DNA of 37,798 nucleotides from Acetobacteraceae bacterium. GTDB taxonomy: Bacteria > Pseudomonadota > Alphaproteobacteria > Acetobacterales > Acetobacteraceae. The notes under the pieces are model-generated. The model was given only the letters and a program-made list of their open reading frames with translations. It had not been told where the DNA came from and made no database searches. The stretch's first letter is position 1, and each line of letters starts with the position of its first letter. A program made the translations under genes and the position numbers. Positions 35,952 through 37,798 of the stretch are shown here, piece by piece. The DNA lies in assembly GCA_030037665.1 (NCBI GenBank), contig JASHQG010000754.1, positions 1 to 37,798 of the forward strand, written 5' to 3'.

Positions 35952-36155
35952 TCAGGCAAGCTTGAGATTGGTCGCGGCAGCCTTGCCGCGCTCCATCGCA
36001 ATTTCGTAGCTGACCTTCTGACCTTCATTCAGACCGCGCAGGCCTGCGGCCTGCACAGCGGTGATATGGACGAACACGTCCTTCCCGCCATCCTGCGGAA
36101 CGATGAACCCAAAGCCTTTGGTGGTGTTGAACCACTTGACTGTGCCAATAGCCAT
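35952..36155 (-). CDS. Cold-shock protein, CspA family, tandem paralogue
   Basis: [67 protein letters not shown], nearly identical to the 35662-35865 product. Confidence 0.97.
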   Translation of the reverse strand: MAIGTVKWFNTTKGFGFIVPQDGGKDVFVHITAVQAAGLRGLNEGQKVSYEIAMERGKAAATNLKLA

Positions 36156-36263
36156 AGTCTGCGTCACTCCGTCTTCTGTACCTCGCAAAAGCGCGCGGCA
36201 CGTTCGACAACCGGGTCTTTGGACGTCTTGAGGGCACCCGATGACGGAGGCGCAGCAAGCCTA

Positions 36264-36315
36264 GCCAAATGCGATTGCGTTACACATTTGGCACAGAAAC
36301 CCTCCGCTCTGTCAA
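36264..36315 (-). promoter_or_regulatory. Candidate promoter/operator for the csp pair
   Basis: TTGACA on the minus strand (36315-36310), followed downstream by inverted repeat GCCAAATG-(13 nt)-CATTTGGC (36264-36292) in the expected -10 region. Confidence 0.4.
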
Positions 36316-36502
36316 TCACGGTCGCGTCAAGCGTCTGCGACTGCGAACGGCGAACGGCACAGTTCCGTTTGTAGCAAACCCCTCATCGGAGGGCTGCAAT
36401 GGCTGCGATTTGTCGCAATCTGCCGAATCCAATTCAAGAAAAAAGCAGACTGGCTAGCTTGATCCGCTTTTCTCGACGATTGGTGCGTCCCGATGTGTCT
36501 CA

Positions 36503-37798
36503 TTAGCCGCGCGCTGGCCGGCGCCGTATATCGGCCCGCACATGCCGAAAATTCAGAACCGCCGGATCAGCCACGACCGGCCCCGGTGCAATCGCTACGA
36601 TGATTCGTTCCGAAATCGGAGTGAAATCGGCGCGGAAATGCACCGATGATTTCAGCGCCAGAATCGGGCACGATGACGGCTCGACCCCGAAATGGCGGAT
36701 GATGGCCTGGTCCAGAGCCTGCATCTTCTGCGACACCACGACGACGCGCACGCCGTCGATGTCGATCAGTGCGCTCGGGCCGAGATTGCCCGGATTGCCG
36801 GCGCCCATCGGCCCGGTCAGGGTGAACCTGCCATCCGCCAGCTTGACAACCCGCGCCTTGCAGGTGAACGGCATGCCATCCGACTTTCCGCCGAGTGACA
36901 ATGAGATGGTGGCGCCTTCGCTTGCCGCATGACAGGCAGCCGCGCTCTCGGCATCGTTGATCAGGCAAAGCAGCGCGCCCTTCGCACCTTGTCGCACCAG
37001 CTCGGCGAGTAATCCGGTCGTGTCACCATGACCGCCGCCACCGGGATTGTCCTGCGTATCGGCCAGCACGATCGGCTTTTCGCCGCGCGCGGCGAGTCGC
37101 TTGGCCTCGGCGACGGCTTCGGCCGCCGGCAGCGTGTCCTGTACGAAATCCGACTCGCGCGCGGCCACGTACGCGACAAACGCGTCGGCCGCGGCATTGG
37201 CCTCGGCCCCTGAAGCGGCGAAAGCGGCACAGGCGACGCCGCAGCCTTCGAAATCCGCGTACGGAAAGCCAAAGCAGAAGGCGAGCTCTGCGACACCCAT
37301 ACGCTCGGCCATAGCGGTGCGCTCGGCCATGATCTCCCGCATCGGCGGCAGCAGCGTGCACTGGCTGCCGATCGGAATCCAGAAATCGAACGCACGGAAC
37401 GCCCGTGCCCAAGGCCTCCCACGCTCAATGCGGTGGAGCAACAGACGCATCGCCTGGCCGCCCGCTGCTTTCATGTCCACGTGCGGATAAGTGCGGAATG
37501 GCACCACGGCGTCGGCCAGTTCCACCGTGCGCGACGTCAGGTTTGCGTGCGGATCGAGGCTGATGGTCATCGGCAGGGCCGTGCCGACGATCGCACGGAC
37601 GCGGCGGAGCAGTTCGCTTTCCGCGTCCGGGAAGCTTTCCACCACGGCGGCGCCGTGAAGGTCGAGATAGATGCCGTCGAGCGGCGCCTGATCGAGCGCT
37701 GCTGACAACCTGGCGCAGATCGTCGCGGCGATGCGCTCGAATGCTTCGTCCTGCACCGGGCCGGCCGGGTTGGCAAAGCACCAGGCGAGCGGCACCAG
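36503..37798 (-). CDS. M81-family metallopeptidase (MlrC/microcystinase C-like), 5' end beyond the window
   Basis: DGIYLDLHGAAVVESFPDAESELLRRVRAIVG, MTISLDPHANLTSRTVELADAVVPFRTYPHVDMKAAGGQAMRLL, VLADTQDNPGGGGHGDTTGLL, RVVVVSQKMQALDQAIIRHFGVEP. Coding continues to the edge with no convincing start. Confidence 0.93.
   Translation of the reverse strand: MVPLAWCFANPAGPVQDEAFERIAATICARLSAALDQAPLDGIYLDLHGAAVVESFPDAESELLRRVRAIVGTALPMTISLDPHANLTSRTVELADAVVPFRTYPHVDMKAAGGQAMRLLLHRIERGRPWARAFRAFDFWIPIGSQCTLLPPMREIMAERTAMAERMGVAELAFCFGFPYADFEGCGVACAAFAASGAEANAAADAFVAYVAARESDFVQDTLPAAEAVAEAKRLAARGEKPIVLADTQDNPGGGGHGDTTGLLAELVRQGAKGALLCLINDAESAAACHAASEGATISLSLGGKSDGMPFTCKARVVKLADGRFTLTGPMGAGNPGNLGPSALIDIDGVRVVVVSQKMQALDQAIIRHFGVEPSSCPILALKSSVHFRADFTPISERIIVAIAPGPVVADPAVLNFRHVRADIRRRPARG

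Noticed and set aside
1-37798. CRISPR array, prophage, transposon or integrase
   Set aside because: No regularly spaced repeats, cas genes, phage structural genes, transposase or integrase motifs were seen in any recognisable ORF.

Overview
High-GC bacterial window of about 37.8 kb with about 27 well-supported protein-coding loci. Most are metabolic genes of a soil-type, possibly alphaproteobacterial, genome; taxonomy is inferred only. I found no rRNA, tRNA, CRISPR array or intact transposase. The left end carries a fused FO synthase (fbiC, CofG+CofH) overlapping a luciferase-like (LLM) oxidoreductase gene by ATGA. Three more LLM genes follow, one interrupted. The rest includes a GST, an interrupted SAM methyltransferase, an LVIVD-repeat protein, a GYD protein, two amidohydrolases, two HsaA/acyl-CoA dehydrogenase-like proteins, an SDR/Zn-ADH/PLP-aminotransferase/TauD run, an MFS transporter, PCMT, a fifth LLM gene, three alpha/beta hydrolases, an MBL hydrolase, a split TPP decarboxylase-like pair, a threonine-dehydratase-like enzyme, two tandem cold-shock genes and an MlrC-like (M81) metallopeptidase cut by the window end. 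The most unusual item is a compact three-gene operon (12311-15309). It encodes an orphan protein, an apparently catalytically dead P-loop-like protein and an intact P-loop ATPase resembling the BREX BrxC/BrxD (DUF2791) class, with no recognisable BREX effector genes nearby. Other notable items are three genes interrupted by a single in-frame stop (TGA, TAG, TAA), one of them unannotated in the ORF track, and a candidate structured RNA at 30225-30339. All family calls come from motif recognition in the translations; no database search was run.
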